Positions 11,204 through 21,603 of a stretch of 64,000 bases of DNA are shown here, one piece after another. Position numbers and translations under genes: made by a program. Under the pieces are notes generated by a model. The model worked only from the letters and a program-made list of their open reading frames with translations. It did no database searches and had not been told where the DNA came from. Position 1 is the stretch's first letter. Each line of letters begins with the position of its first letter. Origin of the DNA: Forficula auricularia (Eukaryota; Arthropoda; Insecta; Dermaptera; Forficulidae); contig JALMQS010000162.1 of NCBI GenBank assembly GCA_024734495.1, positions 744,001-808,000 of the forward strand, read 5' to 3'.

Positions 11204-11871
11204 AGAACACTGAATATAAAATTTTTACATTGTATCGATGTTATTATAGTACAGGGCGAGTGGAGGGGTGAGCAATGGGAGTTGAAAGAATTGAGTGGTT
11301 GAATTTAAAGGTATGTGGCAGGTAGAAAAAGGGTTATTGAACGAATTGTCTGGACAAGGTCAGGTACATTTCAAATAGGATGTCTTAGTTCAGGTATTTG
11401 TATAGAATTCTGGGAATACCTGTTGAGAATTTGTTTCAAGGTTTTAGAATATATAAATTTAGACAAAAGAAAAAGCGGATTTACAAGGCTAATTCGAAGA
11501 TGAGAACAGTAGAACAAATGTTTATTAAGGAATGAATGAATTTCGGTTAGATTTGGTTGATTAATATTAATAAACCAAATCTAACCGAAATCGTCATTCC
11601 TTACTAGGCATTTCTGTTCACTTGTTCTTAAATAACTCGAATTAGCTACTTGTAAAATCCGCTTCTTTGTCTAGGGCCCCTTATATTCTAAAACCCTTAA
11701 ACTGGCGGGTCCCGAATTTGCCGGAAATAAGACATCCTATTTGAAATTTGCCGACCTTGTCCCGTTTGGTGGGCTTCAATAGCCCGCGCCTGCCTGCCAC
11801 GTTTTGCCCCCAAATTCGGCCGCCGGCACCTGGCCAACTCGATGCAATGTAAAATTTTTATTCAGTGTTCT

Positions 11872-11912
11872 GTTTAACTCCTGATGAGGGTTCATAGCCC
11901 ATAGAGATAAAT
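11872..11912 (+). ncRNA. Broken hammerhead, right arm of the 1-kb fold-back
   Basis: CTGATGA (11881-11887) and a GGGTTCATAGCCC stem II are present, but the GAAA and stem III segment is deleted: the sequence runs straight into ATAGAGATAAAT. It cannot form the catalytic core. Confidence 0.5.
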
Positions 11913-12527
11913 AAAAAATCTCAAAATATTCAAAGGACTTATTTTTTGTTTTTATTTCCTCTTTAGTAATTTTTTTTTATAACGTTAAATAATAATTCCT
12001 TTGTTTAATATGTTTCACTATAAACCAACACCGCTTTCCCTAAACTTTATAAATAAAAATAAGTAAATAAATTCTCAATTAATTCCAATGATTATTCTTT
12101 TGAAAAAAGTGCTTTTAGAAAAGTGAAAAAATAATTTGGTTGTTTTTTTTTCTATTAATCTTAATAAATTATACGTAAATATACTAATGCAAATATTTTT
12201 TGTATGGAAACTCTTTGAGATTTATTTATTTCGGCCTATATCACTTAAAGTGATTATCTTCCAAATTTTTGCCTTAAATCAAAAATCTTTATATAAATAT
12301 ATATTCCAAAACACAAAAATAGATATTTTTTTTTGTTCTAAAAAGTTATAATCGAAATTAGGATATCATATATTTTGATTCTCTGGTATAATTTATATTT
12401 TGTTAAAGATTTTCAATATTATTTACAATTATTTAGTATTTTAAGGGATAATAAAAGCCGAAATTCTTATCTAAAATAAGATAAAAACAAGAAATTTATC
12501 TTTAATTCGATTTACTAGTTTCATGAG

Positions 12528-12785
12528 CTGGCGGCTTAGGAATGCTGAAAAGCATCGGTACGTAGTTAAGCACTGTAATGCGGCTAGTTTGTAAATGGGC
12601 GACCGTCTAAGACACTGTGTGCTGTCGGCAAATTTACAACCGACCTAATCTCAGCGGAATACATTGGGAAAGGCTAAAGATGAATACTGGGAGCTTCCCC
12701 TCTAGAAACCCTACCACTATGCTTAGTTTAGGGCATTACCAATAGAGGCATAAGCGGACTATAAAATGAAAGAGCAATTAAAATT
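12528..12785 (+). repeat. 5S rRNA-derived SINE
   Basis: The stretch GTTAAGCACTG...GCTAGTTTGTAAATGGGCGACC...GACACTGTGTGCTGTCGGC tracks the internal control region and 3' end of animal 5S rRNA (GTTAAGCAGCG, TTAGTACTTAGATGGGTGACC, ACACCGCGTGT) in the right order and spacing. It diverges strongly from a functional 5S gene. The downstream body to about 12785 has no counterpart in 5S. This fits the SINE3 class, whose pol III promoter derives from 5S rRNA. Confidence 0.7.
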
Positions 12786-12971
12786 ATTGCCGATAGAAAC
12801 AGGCCAATCAACAATGCGGAAGATAATTTTTATTTGTTTACTATCAAATTCTTATTGCTATTTTATAGTCATAGGAATTGTATTGTAACCAGATACAAGA
12901 GTACATTTAGACAGTATAGTCAGCTAATCATATTTAGTTCTCCAATCACTCCACCTTTCCTAGTCCACTAA

Positions 12972-13091
12972 GGGCCGGTTGTATGTCGCAAAGTAAATGC
13001 TTTTTACCACTAACAAACGGTAGATGGTAAATGGAGGCACTGGGATAGCCAATCAGATGCCAGGCACTGTTTTGAGACATACAACCGACCC
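12972..13091. mobile_element. Small TIR element with TAA duplications
   Basis: The ends GGGCCGGTTGTATGTCGCAA and its complement (GACATACAACCGACCC) are flanked by TAA on both sides (12969-12971, 13092-13094). The family is the same as at 35355-35439. The 3-bp TWA duplication suggests PIF/Harbinger-type mobilisation. Confidence 0.65.
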
Positions 13092-13094
13092 TAA

Positions 13095-14260
13095 CTTGCA
13101 CAATGTTAATGTTGTTAGTTATCTAACTTCAAGAGGGACATTTAAGTATTGATCTTAAAAACGAATTCTCAGAATTTAAAAAATACAAAACTTAAAAATC
13201 CTCTATATATATATATGATATAATGTTCTTGATTATATTATTTAAAGAAATAAATACAACTTTTATAAAAAAAAACATCAGAATAATTAGTTTAATTTAA
13301 TTTTAAAAATTTCAAATCTATAAAATTCTTTTTCATTTTGCTTTTCAGAATCAAAAACCAAGAATTCTCTCTCTAAAAATAAGTTATAAAATTATTTGTA
13401 TAGCTTTAGCATAAACTACTTACATAGTTATTAAAATGTAGAATTTATGAACACTTTTATTCGATTAAAGAAAGACATTCAGAATCTACCATGCTAAGTT
13501 GAACTCAACAAATTTAGGATACACCTTTAATTATATCTATTCCAGAAATTATTAATAAACAGAAAAAGTTAGCTAGCAATTGTATTAATGATAAAATTTT
13601 TAAATAATAAAAACTTAATCACCATAATATGAAATACCATACTTACATGATGCTTTTCGAAAATTTTCAATATTTTATAGAAAATAACTCTTTTTCTTAA
13701 ATATCATGATTATTAATAACTATTATTTGTGAAAATTTTTCATTTGAAGTTAAATTTAAATTAAACGATTTTTTTTTATAAAATTGTTTTTTTTCTCTTA
13801 TTTCAATTTATATATTTAGGCATTTTGAAAAATTAGCTAGATATGAGGAGCTAGATATGAGGAAGCTCTCGATGTAGGTATATTGGTCTTTTTGGGAACT
13901 TTTGTTTATTTTAATTTTGTTTGAAAATTGGATCGCTTAGACTGATTCTTAATTTATTTGTTAGTTTATCTTGACTAATTCATAAGACCAAGGATACAAG
14001 GAAAATAGTGAGAAAGTATATACAATATACAATTATACATATAAGTAAGTATAATAAATATAATTAACAAATTAATAGGTGTTTTGTCAAACACCTAATA
14101 ATTGTTAATTTATTTAAATAAAGAATGGACGTATATGATTTATAATAAATATAGGGTAAATAATTTTTTTTTGACTTTTTAAAAATAAAATGTTTTTTAA
14201 AGTATTTAATTGTTGATAAAATATATTTCAATGGTATTTTTACTTAAGCTATGTATTGAA
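13095..14260. other. AT-rich intergenic stretch
   Basis: Nothing gene-like is visible. There is a short dinucleotide run at about 13205-13225 and a small inverted pair around AACACCTAATAATTGTTAA at about 14065-14115. Confidence 0.5.
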
Positions 14261-14305
14261 GGAGACAATAAAAGAGTGTGTCTTCTGCTGGAATTATAAT
14301 TTTGG

Positions 14306-14362
14306 CTAACATAACGAGACTATAGTTTCGAGGGCTTTGCCCTCTTCATCAGTCTATTACGA
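14306..14362 (-). ncRNA. Hammerhead ribozyme (TATA-loop subfamily)
   Basis: Minus strand: CTGATGA (14352-14346), stem II GAGGGC/GCCCTC, GAAAC (14329-14325), TATA loop, GTC (14320-14318). Stem I pairs TCGTTATG with TAATAGA when one A is bulged (a-u, g-c, then u-g, a-u, a-u, u-a, g-u). All conserved core bases are present. Confidence 0.72.
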
Positions 14363-14470
14363 ATGTATACAGGAATTAATTTATGAATGAAAGTTTTACA
14401 TTTTCATGTGTTAAGGTTAACCTTAACACATGAAAAATGTAAAACTTTCATTCTGAATATATGAATACAT

Positions 14471-14516
14471 TGTAATAGACTGAAGGAGCAGAGCCCTCAA
14501 GCTCTCGATCGTTATA
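14471..14516 (+). ncRNA. Decayed hammerhead, right arm
   Basis: CTGAAGGA at 14480 and a GAGCCCTC segment remain, but the GAAAC-TATA-GTC block is replaced by AAGCTCTCGATC. It is not expected to cleave. Confidence 0.45.
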
Positions 14517-15337
14517 AATAAATAAAATTTATAATTCCAGCAGAAGACACACTCTCCCATTGTCTCCCTCAATATATAAAAATTCTGCTACTCTCGGCAA
14601 AAACTTTCAATTTAAGCTATGTATGTTTGATTCTAATTACAGTCCTTTTCAGGGTCATTTGCTGTCATTGAATTGGTAGAAAGAAATAAAAAGAATAAAC
14701 TCAATCATAGACAAACAGTCCAAAAACACAACTAATATGTATTTATTTTTTGTTATTCTTTAGCTTACTAATCTTTCCTGATAGCAATCATTTCTATACT
14801 ATACTATATTTCATTTTTTTATAAAATTTTTTGGGATTTTCTTTTTTCTTGCTGCCTTATCTTGAAACCCATCCAGTATGGCACAGATTATTTTTCTGTC
14901 AATCATAAATGTGGCCCTCGAAACTATAGTCTCGTTATAAATAAATAAAATTTATAATTCCAGCAGAAGACACACTCTTTTATTGTCTCCTTCAATATAT
15001 AAAAATTCTGCTACTCTCGGCAAAAACTTTCAATTTAAGCTATGTATGTTTGATTCTAATTACAGTCCTTTTCAGGGTCATTTGCTGTCATTGAATTGGT
15101 AGAAAGAAATAAAAAGAATAAACTCAATCATGAGCAAACAGTCCAAAAACACAACTAATATGTATTTATTTTTTGTTATTCTTTAGCTTACTAATCTCCT
15201 GATAGCAATCATTTCTATACTATACTATATTTCATTTTTTTATAAAATTTTTTGGGATTTTCTTTTTCTTGCTGCCTTATCTTGAAACCCATCAGTATGG
15301 CACAGATTATTTTTTCTGTCCAATCATAAATGTGCAA
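14490..15337 (+). repeat. Tandem direct duplication of a 423-bp unit
   Basis: The unit starting at GTTATAAATAAATAAAATTT (14511) recurs at 14934, a period of 423, and runs to the end of AATCATAAATGTG (about 14923 and 15337). Each unit begins at the hammerhead cleavage side. The junction between units carries CCCTCGAAACTATAGTCTCG, the 3' half of a hammerhead. The two units are nearly identical apart from small indels, so the duplication is recent. Confidence 0.8.
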
Positions 15338-15797
15338 ACAATATATTGTATATATTCACTTTTAAAGCCTCAGGACCCCGATTGAGGAGAGGCCCGAAAA
15401 CGTAATTAGTTCCATTACTTAAAAAATTCGAGAAAGTTTTTTTAAAAATAAGAAATTTAATAGTGTAATTCATCATAAAATAATTGTAAAAGTAAATAAA
15501 AAAAAAGCTAAAGGGACCCACATAGCAGTTCAAGCTTCATGATTCCGAAAATATAAATCCGGCACTGTTGACTTTAATTTTCTGTTGTACCTGGTCACAG
15601 TATGTATAATACAAATGTAAATTTATATTTTTTAATTTTCACTAATGCATTAAGCGCCATAAGAATTTTTTAACTCATTTTGATTTATTTTATATTCATC
15701 TAATAAGTTATAAGTATATATATATTTTATTTCATATCTATATAGATATCACTTTATTTATATTTACCAACTATAAACGTTAAAAAATTTTCTATTG

Positions 15798-15830
<33 letters not shown>

Positions 15831-16440
15831 ACTTTTATAAATACAAAATTATTTATTTCCTAAGTTACACATTTCAATTAAGTTATAAAAATATTTTTTT
15901 TTAATACATAATATCATTTATACTGAGTATCAAATAAATCTTATTATTATTATTATTTTTTTTTTTTTTTGATTTTTTGTTCATCATTTAGAGAATATAT
16001 TATTATTATGTACGTAGCACAATAAAAATATTTTTCTATTTTTATAATATCACTAGAGGTGAAATAAGGCAAGTTGCTAAAATATAATATTTTTTATCAT
16101 TAAATGGAAAATCGCAGTTTATTTTTTAAACACAATTTGACTTTTTCGAAGAGCGTTGACTAATTGAATCTTGTAAAGCCCCATTAATTTCAATTGACCG
16201 TAATCCGATTTTGCTAAATTTAATTATATGAATATATGTATAGAATATATTTGGATACATATATTTATATATATATAGATAGCTAAATTTGTTTTTCGAC
16301 TTCTCTAAAATATTTTTATTTATTTATATATATATATAGATAATATTATTGTTCTGAGTTACGCAAGATTTCGATTCTGCGATGTCTGTTTCGACCAGAG
16401 TTCGATACCTACATTAAATGGAATAGGAAATAAACCCGAA
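15338..16440. other. AT-rich 3' flank of the two-membrane-segment gene
   Basis: Homopolymer T runs (about 15800-15825 and 15955-15970), an ATT triplet run near 15945 and TA-rich tracts make up most of this. I see no exon. The polyadenylation site of the minus-strand gene ending at 16447 presumably lies here; TTTATT (AATAAA on the minus strand) occurs several times. Confidence 0.5.
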
Positions 16441-16446
16441 AGGGGT

Positions 16447-17058
16447 TTAATCGCCAAGTTTTGACGGAGTGAGCACCAATTCACGTCGTTGACCACCATT
16501 GGCCGGCAATCGTGGTCTCTCTATTTTGGATGTAGACGAAGGTGTCCTTAAAATAGAAGGAGGGTGGTGTACCAACGCGGGGGGTTCTCGAGAAGAAGTC
16601 ATGTTCACTAACGGCGTAGAGGAGGGTATTGTTAATAAATGATCAGCCGTTGCGGTCGACATGGTCGTCGTGGTCGTAGTTGCGCTGGCAGTAGTGACCA
16701 GGGCCGAAGACGAGGCTGCTGCCGCCGCCAAAAGGGCGTCTGCCGTTTCGGTTCGCAGAAAGAGCGATGTCGCGGCGATAGGCGATTGCGCTGCCACCGA
16801 GAGCGAGAGGTGCGGGGGTGGTGGAGGCTCAGGTGGCGGGGGTGGCTTTCGATCCACCAGGGCGATTTCCTCTCGACTTCTTGGCTGGTTTGTGTTCGGG
16901 GAGAGAGGCCGAGGGGGTGGCGATTTCACAGAACGGTGCCCGTTTCTCTGTCTAGCCGAAAGGCAACGCGATGGACACACACAAAGTAGCACTCGTATAA
17001 AACAACAAAGAAGACCAGCTCCGATTAACGTGGGACCGATCAGCCGCAGTTCCAGAGT
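16447..17058 (-). CDS. Two-membrane-segment protein, last exon (second segment and Pro/Ser/Thr-rich tail)
   Basis: The minus-strand acceptor is TTTTTTTTCAAG ending at 17059; the exon is 612 bp and starts in phase 0. Its first codons continue the preceding exon as KGFK|TLELRLIGP, followed by a hydrophobic segment LIGAGLLCCFIRVLLCVC (about protein residues 121-138) rich in Cys, which suggests juxtamembrane palmitoylation. The rest (about 175 residues) is low complexity: proline runs (PPPPPEPPPPP), alanine and threonine runs, and SPPPRPLSP and PPSILRTPSS motifs, ending in LTPSKLGD. It is strongly GC-rich against an AT-rich background. I recall KGFKTLELR-type sequence in conserved insect membrane proteins but cannot name the family. 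Overlapping plus-strand frames here are shadows. Confidence 0.85.
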   Translation of the reverse strand, partial: TLELRLIGPTLIGAGLLCCFIRVLLCVCPSRCLSARQRNGHRSVKSPPPRPLSPNTNQPRSREEIALVDRKPPPPPEPPPPPHLSLSVAAQSPIAATSLFLRTETADALLAAAAASSSALVTTASATTTTTTMSTATADHLLTIPSSTPLVNMTSSREPPALVHHPPSILRTPSSTSKIERPRLPANGGQRRELVLTPSKLGD

Positions 17059-17099
17059 CTTGAAAAAAAAAACAATTTCAACTCAATATCAATATTATT

Positions 17100-17750
17100 C
17101 ATGAATCAGCATAATATAAATTATTCTCTTTTAAGATATCAAGTTTTAATTTTACTTTACTTATTTTAAAAGATTTTAAAGAGGAAAATGGTTTTAAAAC
17201 TTTGAAAAGCTATGGACTTCACAAAATAGATTATGACGGATCTCGTTCTTAGCTCTTAAACATTAAATTAAAATATTTTTACTTTATCCAATGCGAAGCA
17301 ACTCCCTTAATAAATATATATTTATTTCTTTGGTAAATAAAATCCCCAAAATCCACACATTACGTTTAGCCTGCGCATACCAAGTTAACGCAGACAAGAC
17401 GTAGCGTGTTTAAGTCTGACAATTGTATTTGATAGAAAACAGCTTATGGCTTAGAAAATATAGTCTTATTGTAAACCGTGAGATTTCTTGTTTACCTACA
17501 TACTATTTTTTATAAAGTATAAATTATATTTTTCTCTATTATTTTGCTATTGTCGAAATATTGAATTGTCCTCATTTACTTAATTTGTGTGCACAATTTT
17601 AAGAAAATTGGCTGGGTAGAATTGGTTAAACTTTGATTTTGAGATGCTACTCATACAAACAGATAGACAGAAAATTCAAGTTAAATAAAAACATAAGATA
17701 ATAATACTAAAATAAATCTTAGTAATAATTTTTTTATCCCGAAATATATA
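17100..17750. other. Intron of the two-membrane-segment gene, AT-rich
   Basis: Part of the 2-kb intron between exons 19027 and 17058. Short pieces such as ATTTTGAGATGCTACTCATA resemble old repeats. Nothing coding. Confidence 0.5.
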
Positions 17751-17754
17751 ATAA

Positions 17755-18195
17755 AAGAAAAGTAAAAATATTTTTTGAAAAAATTATTATTTACTATGAG
17801 TTATCACTAGGCCATTTGTTTCACATGTCAACCTATGACCTAGTGATAACTCATAGTAAATAATAATGGTAAATCACTCGTATCCATAATAAGCATTAAT
17901 TAACAGGAATAGCAGGGAATTGGACAAAAATAAAAAACAGAGTTTTTATTGAATGGGCCAGACGTTTCGTCGATTAATTTCGACTTCCTCAGTGGCTCAT
18001 TCTATCACTCTTTGTCAAAAGACAATTCCACTACGCGACGAAACGTCTGGCCCATTCAATAAAAACTCTGTTTTTTATTTTTGTCCAATTCCCTGATATT
18101 CCTGTTAAGTAAATAATAATTTTTTCAAAAAATATTTTTACTTTTCTTTATATTTTAAATATGTTTCACCTAGCACCGACACCAGACTCTCTTAA
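17755..18195. mobile_element. Fold-back element with a high-quality hammerhead
   Basis: Outer arms (GTAAATAATAATTTTTTCAA and partner, 17760-17805 and 18105-18155) enclose a second inverted pair (CAGGAATA...AACAGAGTTTTTATTG...GAATGGGCCAGACGTTTCG against 18030-18100). The right side ends ATGTTTCACCTAGCACCGACACC, the terminus also seen at 9612 and 12040. A further short inverted pair (CTATGAGTTATCACTAGG...) lies at 17800-17870. It sits in an intron of the minus-strand gene, with the intact ribozyme in the sense orientation of that gene. Confidence 0.75.
17951..18002 (-). ncRNA. Hammerhead ribozyme with complete stem I
   Basis: Minus strand: CTGAGGA (17992-17986), stem II GTCG/CGAC over AAATTAAT, GAAAC (17968-17964), GTC (17963-17961), so stem III is the minimal ACGT. 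Stem I pairs TGGC with GCCA, has a CC/GA internal loop, then pairs ATTC with GAAT. Every core base is present and stem I is fully formed: the strongest example in the window. Minimal stem III of this kind is known to favour action as dimers. Confidence 0.85.
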
Positions 18196-18299
18196 AATTA
18201 TTCATGAAATATAGTGATTTGAACAAGTTAACTTTGGTTTAGGTATTGATAAATATAATTATATAAATAAATAATTATATAAATATAATATATTTTTTC

Positions 18300-19012
18300 T
18301 TTTTTTTTAGATAATATGGTTAAAAGGGATAGTCAATCCAGGGTTAGGACTAGAAGTATAGGTGTTGAAACCAGTGCTGGTATTTTTCTTATGAGAATGA
18401 TTCAGATGGTTATATAGATTATAAGGATATAGGGAAGAATGGTATTAATTGAAATAAGTCTGGTTCTTACTAATTCAGATATTAATATGTAGGTTTGCAT
18501 TCATTTGTAGGATCTGGCATTGATTTGTGGAAGTCTGTCTATTACTACTTGGGATTATAGTCTTCTGCCTCCTATGATTAAATCAATTATAAATTTTGTC
18601 AAGTCCTAAAGTCCTAGAGTTGTGCAAAATTTTATTTAGTTCTCACAAGCAGAGATTAGGTGAGGTAGAGAGAGGTCATATCATCCTTGTTAAGGTTTTT
18701 ACCAGGTTTCCTTAACAACTTAAGGCAAATGCCGGGATGGCTAAAGCGTCGCTTGCTCCTGGCATCGGGTTTTTGCGCAGAATTTTTAAATTACTTTTTG
18801 TTTTTTGATGGAAATCTATGGCCATGTTATTTGTAAATGAGCATACATTTCTATTTTTTTTTACTTGTTTATTATTTGTTAAATTGTTGTAATTAATTTG
18901 TATTAATGTTTGTTAATGTATTGTAGCTTGATTGTATTGATGTTTGGAGGACCTAGCCACCGAGGACTTGTGCCTCTAAGCAGGTCGAGGAATAAAGATT
19001 TATTTATTTAAT
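18300..19012 (+). repeat. Probable 3' end of a LINE-type element
   Basis: The segment ends with a GC-richer block (CGCTTGCTCCTGGCATCGGG, then GAGGACCTAGCCACCGAGGA) and CAGGTCGAGGAATAAAGATTTATTTATTTA, an AATAAA-like 3' tail with short tandem ATTT repeats, as in several non-LTR retrotransposons. I cannot recover a long frame from the upstream part, so the assignment is tentative. It ends only about 15 bp from the splice donor of the minus-strand exon at 19027. Confidence 0.4.
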
Positions 19013-19026
19013 TGCAAATCTTTAAC

Positions 19027-19200
19027 CTTGAAACCCTTATCGCCTGTGCCGACGAAAGCGATGACTAGCCCAATTGAGACAGTGCCCAGGCCGACGTAGA
19101 GCAGAGCATTGGCAGCTGCCGATTGGTGTCCATAAATGCCTCCTGGACCCCCAGGCCATTCGTCTTCGTCCGAAGAACCTCCGTATGAAGCATCGTGAAC
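19027..19200 (-). CDS. Two-membrane-segment protein, middle exon (first membrane segment)
   Basis: The acceptor is TTGTTGCTAAGCAG (minus strand, ending at 19201), the donor is AAG|GTTAAA at 19026, and the length is 174 bp, exactly 58 codons in phase 0 at both ends. It encodes an acidic Gly/Ser-rich linker (VHDASYGGSSDEDEWPGG), then a hydrophobic segment LLYVGLGTVSIGLVIAFVG (about residues 85-103), then GTGDKGFK, which joins in frame to TLELR of the last exon. A CAG three bases upstream could be an alternative acceptor adding one Gln. The clean joins on both sides are the main evidence that these exons form one gene. Confidence 0.82.
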
Positions 19201-19204
19201 CTGC

Positions 19205-21185
19205 TTAGCAACAAAGACAACAATGAATCATTTGTTGAATTTAGACTTTTAGGGGTTAAGTTCTAATCAAAATCAATCTATCTATGAGAATACTTAGATG
19301 TGCTCAGAGGCCAACAGAAAACACACAAATTATTGTCTTCCAAAATAATTGAGATATTAAATGTAGCATTCCTGTTTGCCGTTCATAAGGAAGAAATGAG
19401 TGGAATTGTGGAATTTTTTAGGAATTTTAATTTAAGTATTTAATTAAAATTGAGTTGGTACAAAGACGTCTAAAAATGCCCACTTTGGAGCTGTCTCACA
19501 CTCTCATTTTAAATCCAAATAAATATAAAAAATTAAACCCAATTCTACTTATAGAGATCTTTACAGGGATATCTCTCATACTCTATGATAAAAAATATTT
19601 GTTATTTTTGACCCTATATAAAATTTGACATTCTCCAAAATAATAATTCGATTAAAATTTTAACACAACTTTTACTTACCATATAATAGTATCTCTTTTT
19701 GTTAAGTTATTAACAATTTTTTTCTAATTTACTTTAATTTGTACAATTTTTAAATAATATAGCTTTAATATGTTTAAAAAATGACATTAACTTCGATTCC
19801 TTAGATCAGATGTAGTCACCTTTTTATAAAGAAAAGGATTCTTAATTACTTATTTATATATGTACTAGAGTAGTCCATTTTTCTGGAAGAGGTTGTGATA
19901 AGCTTAATATGCTCCTGGCCTTTGTAAATCATCTCAATCAAACTTATATAACCTTTCTCTGAGACGTATGATTTTTATAATATTTTTACTTAATAAATAA
20001 GAAAGTACATGCGAGTTTCCATTAATTCTAAAATAAAATCGTTCAGGTTATTTTTGGGAATATAAATAAAGCATCAAGGTAAAGAGCTACTTCCATATAT
20101 GGGATTTTTACAAAAATTACAAACGACAAAGAACATGAACATTTGTTCATGTTGGAATTAGAAGACTTCGAATATCGTAGTTAATTTGTGGAGATGCCCT
20201 TCTAATACTTCACTTATTCTTTATAAGTGAAAGTAAAAATCCAAATTTACCTGCAACTTAGTAATAAAGCGTGTCTAGGCCCACGTCCAAATAATAACTT
20301 TTTTCAACTCTTAAAGTTTTTCAAGTCAAGCACCCAGAATTTATGTATTAACATTTTTCTCCAAAGTTTTGTGAGTCATTAAAGTTTGTTTTTGATAAAA
20401 TATGGCCAAGTTTTTATTTAATACTGTAATGCTGATTTTTTATAAAAAGGCAAGTACGTGAAACTGATCTTGCCTTTATTAAATTATAATATCGATTCTT
20501 GATTGCATTGACGGTTATTGTTTTAATTAGGTCCGTACAAGGGGGCTGAAAGCGCATATCGTATGACCAGGATTGAATTCGAAAGCAAATAGGGAAACAG
20601 CGAGCTGTTGAAATATTCATGATTAACATTGAGATTAGGATAAATGAATCCAATAAAGCACGCTTTTGTACTCAGGTACTCAGAGGGAATACTATTCGAA
20701 AGATGGTGGCACTGAATTTAAAGCAGCTGGGATTCTGATTAATTGATTCACAGTGAATTCAGTGATACGAGTCTGTCTTTAATAATATCATTAAAATGAT
20801 TTAAAGTTCGTTTTAGGGAATAAACAAAATTGTTTTAAGTGAATTATATAATATACTAAATTATGTTTCTTTTATCGTCTTATGGAAATTTCATTTATAT
20901 AATAACACGAAAGGGCTCGAAATATATGACATTCATCTTAGGGGAATTCTAGTATTATTATAATAGGGGTTTATATAATAAATATTGGTGAAATGGCCAT
21001 TTACATTACTTAAACATATAGTTCCAGAAAAATTTAATAAAAAAAAATTTCAACTCATTTAAAAAAATTTTTTTTTTTAAATAATTTTGAATTAAAACAT
21101 ACAAATTAATATATGCATTTATAATCGGTATATTTCGAAAGAAATATAATATATCGAAGAAACTGGTGTTTTTGCTTATTATTTT
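19205..21185. other. First intron of the two-membrane-segment gene, repeat-poor part
   Basis: AT-rich sequence with old fragments only. The apparent frame at 20414-20653 shows no recognisable domain or splice-consistent exon. I see nothing else to annotate. Confidence 0.5.
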
Positions 21186-21187
21186 TT

Positions 21188-21603
21188 TACTTTACCATAC
21201 AAGGTATGGTCAAGTATTGTAATCGTACATGAAAAAAGTTTTTTGCTTCTTTTTTTCGAAATATCTCAAAAACGGCTGAAACTATTTTGATTAAAAATGA
21301 AAATCTATGCCCATGAACCAAATTCAACCAAACTTTTGTATACATAATCAGTACGCTCCCAGTAATCTAAAAATCCAAAAACTAACCGCCTAAAGTGGGA
21401 AGGGGGTAAAAAAATGAAAATCTAGGCACTTGTACCAAACTCAACCAAATGTTATATACATAATCAGTGGGCCCCCAGTAATATAAACATGCAAAAACTA
21501 ACCCCCCACCCTATGTGGTTATAAATAATTTTATTAAATATTAAATATAAGAGAGGGGCCAGGTTGTATGATAAAGTGTAGTGGATGGCCACATCAGAAC
21601 GAG
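21188..21603 (-). repeat. Repeat family A copy, reversed and shortened
   Basis: It starts TTTACTTTACCATACAAGGTATGGTCAAG and ends GAGGGGCCAGGTTGTATGATAAAGTGTAGTGG...CATCAGAAC. About half the middle is missing compared with 32560-33256. A long poly-G run at about 21875-21885 lies beyond it. Confidence 0.7.

Larger units (their letters stand above)
11036..12045. mobile_element. 1-kb fold-back element with hammerhead
   Basis: The whole stretch folds on itself about a hinge near 11560 (AACCAAATCTAACCGAAAT and partner). The outer ends share AAGGAATTATTATTTAACG and a GTTTCAC...ACACC terminus. The arms have diverged: the right arm holds short GC-rich insertions (about 11700-11840) absent from the left arm, which could be local expansion or gene conversion with another copy. 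The left arm carries the hammerhead core; in the right arm it is truncated. The small frame at 11315-11503 is arm sequence, not a gene. Confidence 0.65.
14262..14580. mobile_element. Fold-back element with hammerhead (TATA-loop subfamily)
   Basis: The outer arms share GGAGACAATAAAAGAGTGTGTC / GACACACTCTCCCATTGTCTC and CTGCTGGAATTATAA / TTATAATTCCAGCAG. The inner arms meet at a perfect TTAAGGTTAACCTTAA palindrome near 14415. The left arm has a complete hammerhead; the right arm copy is scrambled. Flanking sequence CTGCTACTCTCGGCAAAA follows, as in the copies at 24.5 and 30.2 kb. Confidence 0.75.

Noticed and set aside
12528..12640. Functional 5S rRNA gene
   Set aside because: Too many mismatches to 5S in stems and no T-run terminator after the 3' end; it continues into a SINE body.
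16639..17104. Two plus-strand frames rich in Arg, Gly and Val opposite the last exon of the minus-strand gene
   Set aside because: They are shadows of GC-rich coding DNA. The minus strand has the splice acceptor, a phase-compatible partner exon and membrane segments.
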